A DNA stretch of 64,000 bases from Theobroma cacao (lineage: Eukaryota; Streptophyta; Magnoliopsida; Malvales; Malvaceae): contig NC_030858.1 of NCBI RefSeq assembly GCF_000208745.1, positions 18,248,432 through 18,312,431 of the forward strand. Reading direction: 5' to 3'. The notes beneath the pieces are model-generated. The model searched no databases. It was not told the origin of the DNA and was given only the letters and a program-made list of their open reading frames with translations. The translations under genes and the position numbers were made by a program. Shown in pieces: positions 1 through 11,260 of this stretch. Within the stretch, counting starts at the first letter, position 1. Each line of letters starts with the position of its first letter.

Positions 1-43
<43 letters not shown>

Positions 44-328
44 AAGAAAGAGAGAATAATGAGATGAAGTATTAAAGGACATCATAATTTTAGATCTAAA
101 AGTCAATCAAATTTAATAAAATAATTTTGTTGGTTAATTTAGATTAGTTTTAATCTTTAGTTTGTTTTTCTTTTTAATTTAATTTTTAATTGTTTGGATA
201 AGATTAGGATATATCAATTGTAGTCCTTAACAATAGGAATTAAAACAATTCTCTATGGGAACGATTCTCTACTTTATCACTATATTACTTGTTAAAGATA
301 CGTGCACTTGTGTAAGAAATCAACAACA
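1..328 (+). mobile_element. 3' end of a gypsy-family LTR, cut by the window edge
   Basis: The segment matches the last part of the complete solo LTR at 8254-9764: an AG run, the stretch around GTTTGGATAA, and the end ACGTGCACTTG...AACAACA. It opens with an (AG)n microsatellite (1 to about 55), which expands the shorter AG run inside the homologous LTR near 9495. It ends with CA at 328. Immediately after, the minus-strand pol fragment of another gypsy element begins, so this LTR was inserted into that pol gene. Whether it is a solo LTR or the end of a full element cannot be told because its left end is outside the window. Confidence 0.7.
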
Positions 329-765
329 GTGGCTCTATGGTCATCCTCCAAAAGGATATTGTGCATGTATATGGATGAACAAATCCCTTTTATGTCGACA
401 ATGGTCCATCTTATTACCTTTTTATGCTTTCTTAGCACTTTGAAAAGCTTATCTTCCTACAAGTCAACAAAAGCAAATGAAACAATAACAAGAAGAGTAG
501 ATAAGTTACCAAGATAAACATATCTCCAATGTAGAGGTAGAGGTTTAAGGTCCAATGTGGGAGACTCCTCAATAGATGGTTTTGCTAGTGAAGATGAAGT
601 AGAAAAATCCAAAGATTCAAATGGTGTCTTTAAGACACGAGATGATGTATCCAATAAGTTCACATAATCCATAAATTCAACATCATTTTCCTTAGAGCTA
701 GTAATTAATGAGGCCTCCAAAAGGTCATGGCGATAAATCTCATCAAAACACCTCATGAGTGACAA
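329..765 (-). pseudogene. Ty3/gypsy pol fragment: spacer and start of reverse transcriptase
   Basis: On the minus strand the translation carries the stretch that joins protease to reverse transcriptase in plant gypsy polyproteins (PSIEESPTLDLKPLP, then RYVYLG), a stop codon, and after it the opening of the RT domain (WTIVDIKGI...YMHNILLED). The catalytic part of RT is missing because the LTR ending at 328 interrupts the gene. It lies downstream of the protease fragment (851-1303) in the same element. The internal stop and the truncation make it non-functional. The family assignment rests on recognised motifs; I did not settle the exact lineage. Confidence 0.75.
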
Positions 766-850
766 TATTCACTACACTTACCACAAAGCATTCATCATGT
801 TCATTTGGAAACTTTAAAGCTTTAAAAATATTGAAAGCTATATATTAGTC

Positions 851-1303
851 TTACACTTCCAAAGTAAACTTTCCTTTCTCAACATTTATAAGAGCTCTAA
901 CAACTTTTAGAAAAGGTCTCTTAAGTATGATAAGGACCTCACGATCCTTCTCCATATCAAGAACATTAAAATTAATCGAGAGAAAGAATTTATCAACCTT
1001 AACAAGAACGTCTTCCATAATGCCCCGAGGATAAGGGAGAAAGTAATCGACAAGTTGCAGTGTCATTGTGGTTGGCTTGATTTCCCCCAATCCTAATTTT
1101 TTATAAATTAATAAAGGCATCAAATTTATGCTAGCCCCCAAGTCACTCAATACTTTAGCAAAGAACAACGCACCAATTGTGCAAGGAATAGTGAAGTTAC
1201 CTAGATCTTTGAGTTTCAGTGGAAGCTTGTTTTGAATAACAGTGTTGCATTCCCCAATGAGTGCCACTGTCTCATACTCACCCAATCTCCTCTTCTTTGT
1301 CTA
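851..1303 (-). pseudogene. Ty3/gypsy retropepsin (protease) fragment
   Basis: The 144-codon open frame has the plant gypsy aspartic protease signature: FTIPCTIG, then DLGASINLMPL around the catalytic Asp, and later VDKFFLSINFNVLDM and RPFLKVVRALI. In retroelements this enzyme cleaves the Gag-Pol polyprotein. The upstream part of the same frame lies beyond the solo LTR inserted at 1310-4135; the frame is continuous across that insertion when the element and one copy of its 5-bp target duplication are set aside, but it contains stop codons there. It is a remnant of the element that runs from 7575 down to 329. Confidence 0.8.
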
Positions 1304-1309
1304 GATATC

Positions 1310-4135
1310 TGTCACGACCTGAAACCTCCCTCGGGCCCATGACAATCGCCGCGACGTCTCGATTGACACTTATTGCTCGGAATGCCAACCGGAACCCCGT
1401 AAGGCTTACATATTAGTTTCTTGCCTTTTCTGTGAGCAATCGTTTTTAAACATTCCGTTTTAAACAATTACCAGTCGTTTTCGGCTCAAGTAAATCAAAA
1501 GATAAAATTATTTTAAAAGGATTTATAGACAAATATTACTATTCAAAATATTGATTAAAATATAGTATTTTTATATAAAACAATATTTATAGAAACACGT
1601 GCAAAAATCTTTTGTAATGTGGAAGTAAAATAAATTCATACATACAATAATTTACAAAGTTATAATGTACAATAATAATTACAATGACAAGTGGCCCCTA
1701 AATACATCAAGTGTTGGTGATAGTAACCTACTGTCTGTGAGATAGAGGGGTCAACTGGAATCCTCGACAAAATCGGTATTTATAAGCTACCACAGGCCTG
1801 AAATATTTGGAAAGGAGGTGGGTGAGATTTCGCAATCCCAATGAGTAAACAGATATTATTATAAATATCTAAAGGCGAGTAACATGGAGGCAAGTTTAAA
1901 CAACAAATTATAAACCGTTTCATACGGTTTTCAATTTATTTCTTAAACCATAAAATATTTGTAATTTACCAAAACAGTTGTTAAGGTTTTTGTCTTTTAT
2001 TAAAAACAAGGCTCAAGCCAAAACTAATCCTCAGGGATACCTTGGCCGAGGCATCTAATCGAGTTCGCCAAGGTTGTTAAGATATTTACATATGAAACAC
2101 ATTTTTATTTTTAAAACAAGTCATTCCTTGGCGTTGGTCTAGTTACACATTCACGTGTGGGTTCGACGTGAAGTGAGCTCTAATACTACCTCGGGAGTTA
2201 CCCTCCTCGCCTCTACTATTGAAGTAACTATATAACCGGGTTTACCGTACTCCTCTAATAGGTAGTCCACGGAAACCCGTCACTGCAGTGACTAAACCCA
2301 CCAATTTTAATAAAATTTTGACAGTATAGCGTGGCTTTTATTTATTTACCCCGTCTGCATAGTAAAAGATAGCTTACATAAATTCCCAATGCAATTGTAA
2401 CATATAGCCACATATATTCATATATCATAAGCCATTCATAGGACAATATATATTTCAAAATAATTGGTAGCCTCCAATTACTCAATTTCATAATCAACAC
2501 ATTATATTTTTATTTGTCACATTTATTTCTAAAACATAAAAAATCCCATTTTAATCTCATTTTCATTTCATAAAATCCATGAAGAGTATTTAAAAATAAA
2601 CTCTAGATAATTTACAATAATAATAGGTTTACTCACCGTTTGTACAAACTAATTGCTTTTTAGGTGCCCCGATCACTGTTCGTCGGGTACGACTTACTTG
2701 CCTTTACCGAAAGGCTCTCCTCCTAAACACATTGCAAAATTTACCCAATTCACCACATTGATGCTAAATCACTATATAATTGACTTAAATCCTATACTAA
2801 TGCATGGTATGAAATGCAATAGCCTAAAACGGCTTAAACGCGGTATTAACCTATTTTTTGCACTGTACCCGTTAAATTGCTAACGCGTTCCATTTTAGCT
2901 CTAAATTGTCCCATTTTCTCTCCAACATTTCTAACCATTAAATATCAGCCAATAACCTTCTAAAATCACCAAAATCAACTCACTTTCCTCCTTGAAAAAT
3001 TCGGTCAAAAATGGGACATTTACTCGGTTTATTTTTCATTTTGTTTTTTTATCACATTTAACCATTCTTCATCATTTTCTCTTCATTTCTCTTAGAATAA
3101 AAATCAGTTCATCATCATTGTACATCAATGCATATTTGGCCAAGGGTGGGTATTGTGAGAATTTCATGCTTTCTTGTCCAATTTGATTTCTATACACATT
3201 TAACTAACTAAAACTACTAATTTAACTAAGAATCAAAACCTAAAAACTTCAAAATCTCTCCCCTTGAAATTCGGCCAGCCCTTGGTTTCACTTTTTGATC
3301 TCTCTCCTCAAGCATGCTAAATAAAAATAAAGGCATAAGAAAGGTAGAAATCAAGCTAAAGTCGAAAAATCTTACCGTTAGACGCGTAAACAGAAGAAAA
3401 ACGCGATTTCCCTTTTGAATTTTCTAGTTTTCCTTTGGTTTTTCCCTTTTCTTCCTTTCCTCTCTATTTTCTCTCTTGTTCTCTCCTTATGGCCGGCCAT
3501 CACCTGATGTGGGGTTTAAATGGGTTGATTTTCCTTTAAAATAATATTAAACAATTAAAAGTGCCATGTGTCACTTTTTCATTGGCCCATTTTTAAAATT
3601 TCATCCTTTAAACTTCAATTTTTCACCACTTAGAATACCATAGTTATTCATACCAAAAATAAATAAATCCTATAATTTTGACAAGTTTTGGGTGGTGAAA
3701 ATTACGGTTTTTACCCTAAGGTGACAAAATTTCCGTTTTGCCCCTATGTTTCGAAAATTACCGGAATTGAAAATTTTCACTTCCTATCATTAAATTATAC
3801 TCCAAATAGTTAATCTTGGTCAAAAATTTCACTCCATGATCAAATTATTATCTTAGGTGGCAAAATGAGACAATTTTGCCCCTGAACATCAAAATTTTCA
3901 ATTTTTTCCCAAATGAACCCTCGAACTCCAAACAATCATTTTTAGTCATTCTTGGACTGTAAAATATTAAATTTCATCCTACGATTCCTATTTGAACTAG
4001 TTCGAGGTTAAATCAACTCAAGTGTACCGTTAGGTACAATGCCGGGTTTCCTCTATTCTTGGACTTTCCTAGCATAATAACATGTTACTCAGTGCATGTA
4101 TATCATGACATGTGTTTATAGGGTCGGGTTTTACA
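1310..4135 (-). mobile_element. Solo LTR, 2.8-kb family (copy A1)
   Basis: In plus-strand reading the element starts TGTCACGACC and ends GGGTTTTACA, so in its own orientation it runs TGTAAAACCC to CGTGACA. It is flanked by the perfect 5-bp duplication ATATC (1305-1309 and 4136-4140). It is homologous over its length to 60446-63118 (inverse orientation) and more distantly to 22882-25821 and to the segment starting at 63459. There is no recognisable coding domain, no PBS or PPT, and the TG...CA ends with 5-bp duplication fit a solo LTR. It is nested inside a gypsy polyprotein gene. It holds a GC-richer block (about 2020-2295) with a perfect palindrome GTCACTGCAGTGAC at 2279-2292. Confidence 0.87.
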
Positions 4136-4140
4136 ATATC

Positions 4141-5707
4141 TTTCAAAAACTTAACATATTAAGGCATCTGCTCTAAAGCTTGAGCAAAAGGGATGTTGAC
4201 ACGGAGTTTCTTGAACACTTCAAAAAATTTCTAAAATTGATCATCCAACTTTTGCATTTGGAAACATTGAGGAAATGGAAGAGGAGAGTGTGTTGCCTGT
4301 GCATCCTTAACCTGTTCTTGCTTGTTTGACTTTTCAACTTCTGATTCATTTTCGACTGATTTCTTTTGTTGTCCTTCTTGTTTATTACCATTATTGACAT
4401 TTTTCCCACTTCGAAGGGTTACTACCATACAAGGTTCCTTACCTTCTTTCTTAAGATTAAGTTCAATATTACTTAGTGGGGTCCTTTGAGGTCTGTTGTT
4501 GACAACATTGGCTAATTGCCCCATTTGTGTCTCAAGATTTTTCAACGAAGCTGCTTGGCTATGAATAAGGGCATCTATCTTAGCCATATATTGCATTAGC
4601 AGCTCCTTCATAGATGGATTTTTTTCTTGCACTTGGTGATTTAGGTTGTTGTGAAAAACCTAGAGGAAAATTCAGTCTCGAAACTGATGAAGAACTCTAA
4701 TTGTTGCTCAAAGAAAAGTTGGGGTGATTCTTCCACCTTGGATTATAAGTGTTTGATTACTGCCTGTTCCCCACAAACTACACAGACTTCATACTTAAAT
4801 AACACTTGAGTGCCCATCACCACAATAATTAAAAGTAATATAAGGACTTTATACAAGGTGCACTTTAAAAGAATCAGATTCTTTAATGAGAGGTGCTACC
4901 TAAGTAGTCAAAGCATTAATGGCATCCATCTTGTGAACACTAGCTACCTTTCTTGGCAAGGCCCTTTCAGAATGCCATTGATAGTTGTTGGACACTATCT
5001 CCTCCAATATACCATAAGCATCATCAATTGAATTAGCCATGAGAGCGTCACTAGTTGCGTCATTAGTGGTAGTCCGAATTGGATTCAATAACCCATTATA
5101 AAATGTTTGCACTTGAGCCACTTAGGTAGACCATGATGTGGGCATCTCCAAAGAAGTCCTTATACTTTTCCCATGCTTAGTACAAAGATTCTAAATCCAA
5201 CTATGTGAAAGAAGTAATATTGTTCCTCGTCTTTGCCATCTTTACCAGAGGGAAGAATTTAGCCAAGAACTTTTGTGCAAGATCATCCTATGTTGTGATA
5301 GAGCTCGTGGGAAGAGAATTCAACCAAACTTTAGCCTTGTCCAGTAGTGAGAAGGGAAAAGCCTAAACCAGATAGCATTATCAGTGACTTCGTTGTGCTT
5401 AAAGGTAAAACAAATCTCCAAAAAGTTAAAAATATACACATTGGGATCATTTTTTGGTAAACCTCTAAACTAGATGCCAAATAATGCTTGAATGACGTTT
5501 GTATCATTTGAATGATAGTCGGTTTAATCTCAAAATTGTTAGTTTGGATTGCCAGCCTTCTAATGCTTGAATGAAGTCCTTGACTAATGGAACAACATAA
5601 TCCCTCAAAGATTGATCATCCACTGCTACATGCCCTTGAATTTGCTGTTCACCTTGATTCTCAGCCATTGTATCCAATTGATTAGAGTCTTGCGAATTTT
5701 GTTTCAA
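4141..5707 (-). pseudogene. Ty3/gypsy gag, broken
   Basis: Several minus-strand frames together form a plant gypsy gag. The N-terminus (near 5665) reads MAENQGEQQ...LRDYVVP. The middle (5121-4900) has VQTFYNGL, DDAYGILEEI and SNNYQW. The C-terminus (4632-4231) has LETQMGQLANVVNNRPQ and VVTLRSGK, followed by the typical run toward protease (FKKLRVNIPF). Stops and frame changes separate these pieces. Gag forms the virus-like particle in which the element is reverse transcribed. It lies just downstream of the LTR and primer site at 5879-7575 and is continued by the protease at 851-1303. Confidence 0.8.
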
Positions 5708-5878
5708 TAACCTTCGAAATGTCTTTTTGATTTTTAGATCTCAAAAGACTAATTCCAGACTCTTTACTTTTCTCATAAAATGGTTAAAAGTACTTGAAAA
5801 TATATAAAAAAAAACTTGAATTAAAACTAGCTTGATTGTTATTAATATTAACAAATAAAAATAAAGACTCAACTTTTT

Positions 5879-5897
5879 CAGCAACGACGCCAAAAAC
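5879..5897 (-). other. Primer binding site region of the gypsy element
   Basis: Read on the minus strand the LTR ends in ACA and is followed by a short spacer and TTTTGGCGTCGTTGCTGA. This resembles the TGGCGCCGTTGCC-type primer site of many plant gypsy elements. Its position between LTR and gag is as expected. The site has diverged from the canonical form by at least two bases. Confidence 0.6.
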
Positions 5898-5898
5898 T

Positions 5899-7575
5899 TG
5901 TTACTTGCTAAATTACCAATATATTTGCTTTAGTGATTTACATAATTTAGCAAGAAATTCACACAAGTGCACGTGGTCATCAACAAGTAATATAATGATA
6001 AGAAGGGTTGTCGATCCCACAAGGAGTTGGCTTAATAATTATTGCTAAGTACTAACATTAAAACAAGCAAATTTTATCCAAGCAATCGAGATTTAAGAAT
6101 TGAAGTAAAAATAAAATTTAAATAGCTAAAACTAGACTAAAAATTACAATCAAAATTTAATGAAGAAGCAATGGAATAAAGCCTAGGATTATGCGTTTAG
6201 CTAATACTTTGTTTAGATGCTAGAATGGTTAATTACCTACTCTTATGGAAATCAATGTTAGTTTAGGATCCACTAGCATATATGGCTCTCCATTGAGCTA
6301 TCATATAATTGCTAACTTAGTTAACCCTCTATATGTCTATAGGGAATTAATTCAAGCTAAGTTTGTGAAGCCTAGGTCCTAACAACATAATAGCATTATG
6401 TTAATTCAACCTATTAACATAATGGTTAATAGGTGTATGTTTGCCTTATTAACTAATCAACCACTCAATTTAATAAATGGAATGAACATACATTATCCAA
6501 ATCTAAGTCTATTTATACTATCTTTGTCAAGCATCATCTAAAAACCCAAACTCATCTTGATGGTGATCAAGCAACAAAAGAGAAAATAAACATGGATTTG
6601 AATAAATATCGATAATTCCATAAAGAGTGTGTAAAAACCAATCTAAATATCCAAACTACATAATAGCATCCACCATAATCCTAGATAAAGAAATCTAGCT
6701 CAAATTATCCATAACACAAACCAACATCTCAACAAAATAAAACATTTCTATAAAGAGAGCTAGAGAGAGAAATCAAATCTAAAGTGAGAAAGTCTTCGAT
6801 TGTAGCTTTTCCAAGCTTGATCTTCAAAATTTCTTCTTCGTTTTCCTTTTTCATTTTCAGCCACCTTTTTTCCAAAATGAATTGTGGTCTCCAGACCATT
6901 TTCAAAGTTAAAAGCCTATTTTATACCCCTAAAAATAGCTCTTTAATTTAAAAGATCAAATGATGTAAAAATGAGGCAATACATGTTGGTGCCATGGCTT
7001 TAAGAAGCTGGCACCGTGATGCCAACCTCTTTGGTTGGTGTTGAGTCTTTGCTGAATAGGGGTGGCACTGCTGCGTTGGCCCTTTGAGACTATTGCGCTA
7101 TCTTGTTTGCCTAGCTACTGTGCATTCTACTTTAGTCCTTCAAATTTCAATGTAACTTTGACCATGATTCGATCAGAACTAGGTGAAGTGCTGAGCGTCA
7201 CAGTTGTAACCCTTCCTTTTAACTTTCCAGTGGTTTAAAAATCTAGTCAATTGGTCGTTTGTATCTCGAGTTATGCTCAAAATACTGTAACATGTTTGAT
7301 GATGTCTGCACTTGGCCACTTGTATAGTTCCTTGCCACTGGACCCCTTTTCTTTTGAGGACCTTAAAAATATAAGAACTAAATTAGCCATAGCTAAAAAT
7401 AGGCATTTTTACCATACAAATGAACTAAAATAACTTGAAGTAAACTAGCTCAAATATGCGTTAACTAATTAAAGAAAAAACGATGAAAACTACTTAAAAT
7501 TTTGACTAAACTTAAAGACTTAACCATTTTATCACTCAAAATATGGCAAGATAATTCTATATAATAGAGTTATCA
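5899..7575 (-). mobile_element. 5' LTR of the minus-strand gypsy element (copy D3)
   Basis: Plus-strand start TGTTACTTGC directly abuts the primer site, and the other end reads AGAGTTATCA at 7575, so in its own orientation the LTR begins TGATAACTCTAT. That start is shared with the solo LTR at 8254. The family-typical U5 stretch (CAAGTGCACG...CAACAAGTAATATAATGATA) is present. It belongs to the element whose gag, protease and RT remnants lie at lower coordinates. Confidence 0.72.
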
Positions 7576-8248
7576 AATTGTTAAATCTTGCTCTTGGTCT
7601 GTGAACTTTAGATAGTTAATTTGATTAATGATAAATTTAAGTTAGTTTAAATTTATCTAATCTTAAGTTTATCTTAAGGATTATATCTTAGGTTCATTTC
7701 CAACACGTTAGAAGCCTAATAAGTCACACACCTAAAATGAATATTGAAAATAAAACGAGAGAAGGTGATTAAGTTGGACTTAATCAAATTAAAAGTTATA
7801 AGCTTTTTAAGGACTTAATTAAATAGTTTAATTAAGTTATTGGATTAATTGGCAATTACATAAAAGTTATGTAATTGACCTAATTAGGGTTAAATTATTC
7901 TAAGGTATAAATACTTTGCTATAGCCTCCCAACATAAGATAAGCCTACACACTTGAAAAACACTTTTTCCCTAATTGCCCTTTATGAAGAGAAAGTCATT
8001 TTCCTTCCCTTGGTGTTGTGTGTGTTTGACCCTAAGGCTGTTTTGTGTGGGATTTGAGTTTATGAACTCATATTTGCTAGTACATAGACAAGAAATAGCA
8101 TTCCCAATCCTTAGAGAAGGATTTTTTGATTCATTGGTGTGGATCACCATTAGAGGCTGCACAAGTATTTCTTAGGCAACTTTGGTTTGCAACAACCGAA
8201 CTGAGGTGGTTGAGTTTTTCAAGGCTGTTTTGGTGGTTTAACAAAGGA
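7576..8248. other. Unassigned stretch between two LTRs
   Basis: The sequence is AT-rich, with a possible TATA box (GGTATAAATAC near 7903) and no credible coding region. It continues, beyond the solo LTR at 8254-9764, into 9770 onward: both sides end or begin with the same duplicated TTCAT. It may be the 5' part (promoter or LTR) of an older element; I cannot identify it. Confidence 0.4.
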
Positions 8249-8253
8249 TTCAT

Positions 8254-9764
8254 TGATAACTCTATGATATAGAGTTATTTGGGCTTAATTTTAATAGTAA
8301 TTTAGCTTAGTTCTTGTAGTAATGCATAGAAATTAGTATATTTTATTTAATTATTTTAAATTAGTTAATTTAAGAGAGTTAATCTAATCTTAGTTAATTT
8401 TATGCTTAATTTGGTGTTAATGTGGTTAAGATAGGTTGTTATTAATTTATTTGTGCTTTTGTAGGTATTTGATGAAAGAAGAATTTTAGTGGAAGAAAAA
8501 GAGCAATTTCAAGGTGTAAACTTTCACTGCATATGTTTTGGTATTTTAGCTATAACTTTCTCTACAAAGCTTCAAATGAAGCAATTATTAGATCATTGGA
8601 AAGATAAGAGAAAAATATACAACTTTTAGTTTACCACTTTACCCAGTTTGGCTTGTAAGATGGTAAAAATTCTTGTCAAATTTGACATACTGCAGTAATC
8701 CTAGAGCAATTATGATTTCTGTTAATTAATTGGGTAAGGCTGCAACCTACATAGTCTGATGAGGAAATCCTAGTTGAAATTGACTTCTTTCTTCACCTAA
8801 CTTGACCTAACTTCAAAGTCTATAAAAACAACCTTTCAGAGGACTTTTAAAGAGAGGAGAACGAAACACAAGATTGACAGTTGAGAGTCAAGCCACAAAA
8901 TCAATGAAGTTGAGAAGAATGTGAAGGATTCAAGAAGACTTGGAAGATCAAGATTATAATTCTTGAGTTTTATCTTTTTTATTATTCTTTTATTTTCTTA
9001 GTTTGTTTTATTGTCTAAACTTTATTCAATGATGATGCGTAACTTGATGGGGAACTAAATTGTTAATCTAATATTATGATTGAACTCAATATGTAATCAA
9101 AATTATTTATCTCTCGTTTACTTATATTTGATAGATTTAAGCTATTTATTTTATTCTGTTCTCGATGCTTCTAATTTCTTGATCACTAATTAGATTGAAT
9201 TAGAAACCTAGGTTAAACCTTGACAAAGGAGATTTAGGTAGACCTTGAATAGAATAACGTATGATCGAATGCACTTAGTTGATTAGGCGGTTTGATTTTC
9301 ATATAGGGTAGACATACATTTATAAGCCATACATAGCCAGGATTAGAGCACAAACTTAATGAATCTTTTCTTCAATTTAATTTTGCATAGACATATAGTA
9401 AATTAATTGAGAGAAGTATTTTTATGAGAAACTCGACAGAGACTTATAAATAATTTAAGACTCTAGGTTAACAATTTAATCCATTAAACTAAGTTAAGAG
9501 AGAGAGAGAATAATTAGATGAAGTATTGAGGGATATCATAATCTTAGGTCGGTAGTTAAGTAAGTTTTATTTACTATTTAATTTTAGTTTCAATTTATTA
9601 CTTTTAATTTTTCTTTTTTATTTTAATTGTTTGGATAAAATTAGGGTGATATAATTTTAGTAGTTAACAGTAGGAATTAAACAATTCTATATGGGAATGA
9701 TACTCTACTTCATTACTATATTACTTGTTAACAATACGTGCACTTGCATGAGAAATCAACAGCA
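8254..9764 (+). mobile_element. Solo LTR of the gypsy family (copy D1)
   Basis: It starts TGATAACTCTATG and ends AATCAACAGCA, with a perfect 5-bp target duplication TTCAT at 8249-8253 and 9765-9769. No primer site follows the right end, and the neighbouring sequence carries on across it, so it is a solo LTR left by recombination. Homologous copies are at 1-328, 5899-7575 (inverted) and 38606 to about 39950 (inverted). It carries a short (AG)n run near 9495. Confidence 0.82.
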
Positions 9765-9769
9765 TTCAT

Positions 9770-10080
9770 CAACCTTTTTTGTTTAGGTAATATGATATGA
9801 TCATATGACTTTATTTTACATTTTGATTTGGTGCTCAATATGGTATGAATAAGATCTTAGAAAAGTGACATGCATTTTATTTGCTTATTTTCTTTTGCTG
9901 CGATTTTGTTTGTATTTGATGCATGACCAGCCTTCACCCAACATAACCTTCATTACATAAGTGAGAAATCACTTACATTGCCATATAGCAACATCATGTG
10001 ACATGTAACTCTTACAATGTCAATAAATATTCATTCATAACATCAAGTTTTCTTGTCATTTAGCATAATTACATTAAACA
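9770..10080. other. Non-coding lead into a degenerate transposon ORF
   Basis: I see no gene here. It is the continuation of 7576-8248 after the solo LTR and leads into the transposon-protein remnant that starts near 10100. AT-rich, with no repeats of note. Confidence 0.4.
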
Positions 10081-10099
10081 TATTTAAGGGTCAATTTTT

Positions 10100-10735
10100 T
10101 GTGATTTATACTCAAAGGTGGAGCGAAGGGAGTGTGCTTTCAAATGAAATTTGAAAAATCCTGTGCTTTATCATCGCTACACATCCAACTTTGCACATAA
10201 AAGGGTTCGATTGGGAAGGTTAATAAATTCTTATTTCCTTGCCACTTTAGACATTTCTTATATTGTTACATTAAAGAGATTTGGTTGGTTTAAATATATT
10301 AGTATGTATAAAAGAGTTTGTGAAAATCTTGTTAGAATTTTATATAATAAGGTTACTAACAAGCTGAAGGATGATGATGGAAATGAAGTTTTCTATGATG
10401 ATAGGTTTGACACTTATGTCTTAAGAAAATGAATAATTGTATACATGAATTTCCTCGGCATTGTTTTAGACCTTGATAATGACTATGGTGCAAGTTCTAA
10501 TGATACGGTAATTAGTGAGACCACCTTAACTAATGTGGTGTACTCTTATGCTCCCATTATTAAATTTGTTGTAAATAGTGCATTGAGACTCTCTATGCAC
10601 AATGGGATCTTCCACCTCACAATGTCTCACACCTTGATACCTTCAAGTCTTAAGTATTTGATCCTTAATAAGGAAAACTTGTGGTTTATCTATCAAATTA
10701 AAAAAAAAAGACTAGAGTACAATTGGTTTAGTTAA
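10100..10735 (+). pseudogene. Degenerate 'putative plant transposon protein' ORF (copy C1)
   Basis: Two adjacent plus-strand frames (10151-10432 and 10445-10735), separated by stops, make one decayed protein. It has KRVRLGRLIN, a FGWFKYISMYKR stretch and, later, NGIFHLTMSHTLIP followed by LWFIYQIKKK. The same order occurs in the second copy at 34920-36200 (DLGWYRYIWMNR; FHLIMCHTLRP; LWFMHHIKRK). This pattern is common in plant LTR-element ORFs annotated as putative plant transposon protein; its role is not known to me. Coding potential fades before the Copia element inserted at 11261, and the element resumes at 20557. Confidence 0.55.
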
Positions 10736-11260
10736 TCTTTGATGATATGATGCAAATTGTCACTAGTGCTTAAAAAAGTATTCTTTATGGGTTGGCCATT
10801 AGTGCGATCATTGATTACTTGCAATTAGACATTAGGTGTGACCCTCTTATTCAAGAACCAAAATAATCTCACATTAGGGCACATACTACGGCCAAGGATG
10901 TGTGATAAACAATGAATGAAAATGAGTTAAGAAACATTTGCCTCAAGAAAGACCTAGTGCACCACTTAGTGACCAACCTTTCACACCCAAGTTGCCTTAA
11001 AGTCTCTTATCAAGAACATTGATGGTCTTATCTCTTAAATGGGACATATGGACCATAAGTTGTCCTTAAGCCTTTTAGAAGTCCAAACTTTCATCTCCCA
11101 AATACGAGCAAAGCAAGATGACATGTGGCAATGATAATTAGTGCTGGGCCAATTTCTTTGCCAACAATTCCCTTCTTTATCACCACCTTATTCTCCATTA
11201 TAGCTTGGTGATTCTCCAAAGGGATACATTTCATTTCTATTTTCAAATATTTCATATTTG

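Noticed and set aside
2653..2883. Open frame with a homologue at 61641-61871, looks like a conserved small protein
   Set aside because: Both lie at the same place in two copies of one LTR; the similarity is that of the repeat, and copy A3 does not keep the frame.
7551..8279. Apparent 26-bp terminal inverted repeats (ATAATTCTATATAATAGAG and inverse) around a 0.7-kb segment
   Set aside because: The two words are the LTR starts (TGATAACTCTAT...) of the inverted copy 5899-7575 and of the direct copy 8254-9764, so no DNA transposon is needed.
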